Positions 5,156 through 5,337 of a stretch of DNA of 5,337 bases are shown piece by piece; position 1 is the first letter of the stretch; every line of letters starts with the position of its first letter. The stretch is from an uncultured Dorea sp. GTDB lineage: Bacteria; Bacillota_A; Clostridia; Lachnospirales; Lachnospiraceae. A program made the translations under genes and the position numbers. The notes beneath the pieces were generated by a model. That model ran no database searches. It was not told the origin of the DNA and worked only from the letters and a program-made list of their open reading frames with translations. The stretch lies in NCBI GenBank assembly GCA_948468495.1, contig CAOKJI010000173.1:1-5337 (forward strand). Direction: 5' to 3'.

Positions 5156-5337
5156 ATGGGGCAGGATTCGGCAAAGGTATTTCGGAAGTTGTTGTCTCCG
5201 ATTCAGTTGGGAGATGTAAGATTAAAAAACCGGATTATTTTCCTGGCGCACTGGACGAATTTTGGGAATAATCATGGGTATCAGGAGGATGGTCTGGCGT
5301 CGGAGCGGCTGGCTATGCATTATATTGAGAGAGCGAA
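5156..5337 (+). CDS. OYE-family flavin oxidoreductase, AHWTN subfamily (3' truncated)
   Basis: Only the first 60 residues lie in the window; the frame is still open at the edge. The ATG at 5156 is supported by AAGGAGG (5143-5149) with 6-nt spacing. The visible part is the first strand and loop of an OYE-type FMN barrel: LLSPIQLGDVRLKNRI (12-27), then FLAHWTN (29-35), then GYQEDGLASERLAMHYIERA (41-60). The FLAHWTN stretch replaces the usual MxPM of classical OYEs and of the other OYE in this window. From memory, FxAHxTN-type sequences occur in fused OYE dehydrogenases such as mycofactocin-associated OYEs and in dimethylglycine or N-methyl compound demethylase families. The full protein is therefore likely to be a 600-700 residue fusion with iron-sulfur and FAD/NAD(P) parts, but that lies outside the window. 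It follows the regulator in the same direction but after a terminator, so it has its own promoter. Confidence 0.85.
   Translation, partial: MGQDSAKVFRKLLSPIQLGDVRLKNRIIFLAHWTNFGNNHGYQEDGLASERLAMHYIERA

Noticed and set aside
1..5337. CRISPR array, tRNA or rRNA genes, phage or toxin-antitoxin genes
   Set aside because: I looked for regularly spaced direct repeats, tRNA-like folds and recognisable phage or toxin-antitoxin proteins and saw none.

Overview
The window looks like chromosomal DNA of an anaerobic Clostridia-type Firmicute, plausibly a gut Lachnospiraceae relative. The support is indirect: strong AAGGAGG-type ribosome binding sites before the genes, mid-range GC in genes with a very AT-rich intergenic stretch, an iron-sulfur flavoenzyme of the clostridial Old Yellow Enzyme (OYE)/2,4-dienoyl-CoA reductase class, a PucR/CdaR-type regulator, and the tail of an AAA-ATPase-like/PD-(D/E)XK protein of a kind expanded in gut anaerobes. 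The species cannot be named from the sequence.

Layout. Bases 1-348 (+) are the C-terminal nuclease-like domain of a protein that begins outside the window. Bases 349-611 are a convergent intergenic region with small hairpins, a terminator-like hairpin that could serve both strands, and a 76-bp near-perfect palindrome resembling an insertion-sequence end pair or a MITE. Next comes a two-gene minus-strand operon (read 3416 to 612): a 644-residue FMN/FAD/4Fe-4S ene-reductase, followed 15 nt later by a 284-residue short-chain dehydrogenase/reductase (SDR). A 126-bp divergent promoter region separates this operon from a plus-strand PucR-family regulator (3543-4763), which ends at a clear intrinsic terminator (4817-4866). 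A 289-bp AT-rich region then leads to a second OYE-family gene (5156 to the window edge), of a different subfamily from the first.

How the genes may work together. The OYE-type enzyme is expected to reduce an activated C=C bond, and the SDR to interconvert the resulting ketone and an alcohol. This pairing is known from bile-acid (BaiCD/BaiH with BaiA), steroid and isoflavone (daidzein reductase with dihydrodaidzein reductase) reduction by gut anaerobes. The divergent PucR-type protein is the natural candidate regulator, and the second OYE gene may belong to the same regulon. The substrate cannot be read from the sequence. A reductive enone-to-alcohol module for a host, dietary or xenobiotic compound is the leading inference. 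Demethylation or deamination chemistry of the trimethylamine-dehydrogenase type is an alternative for the second OYE.
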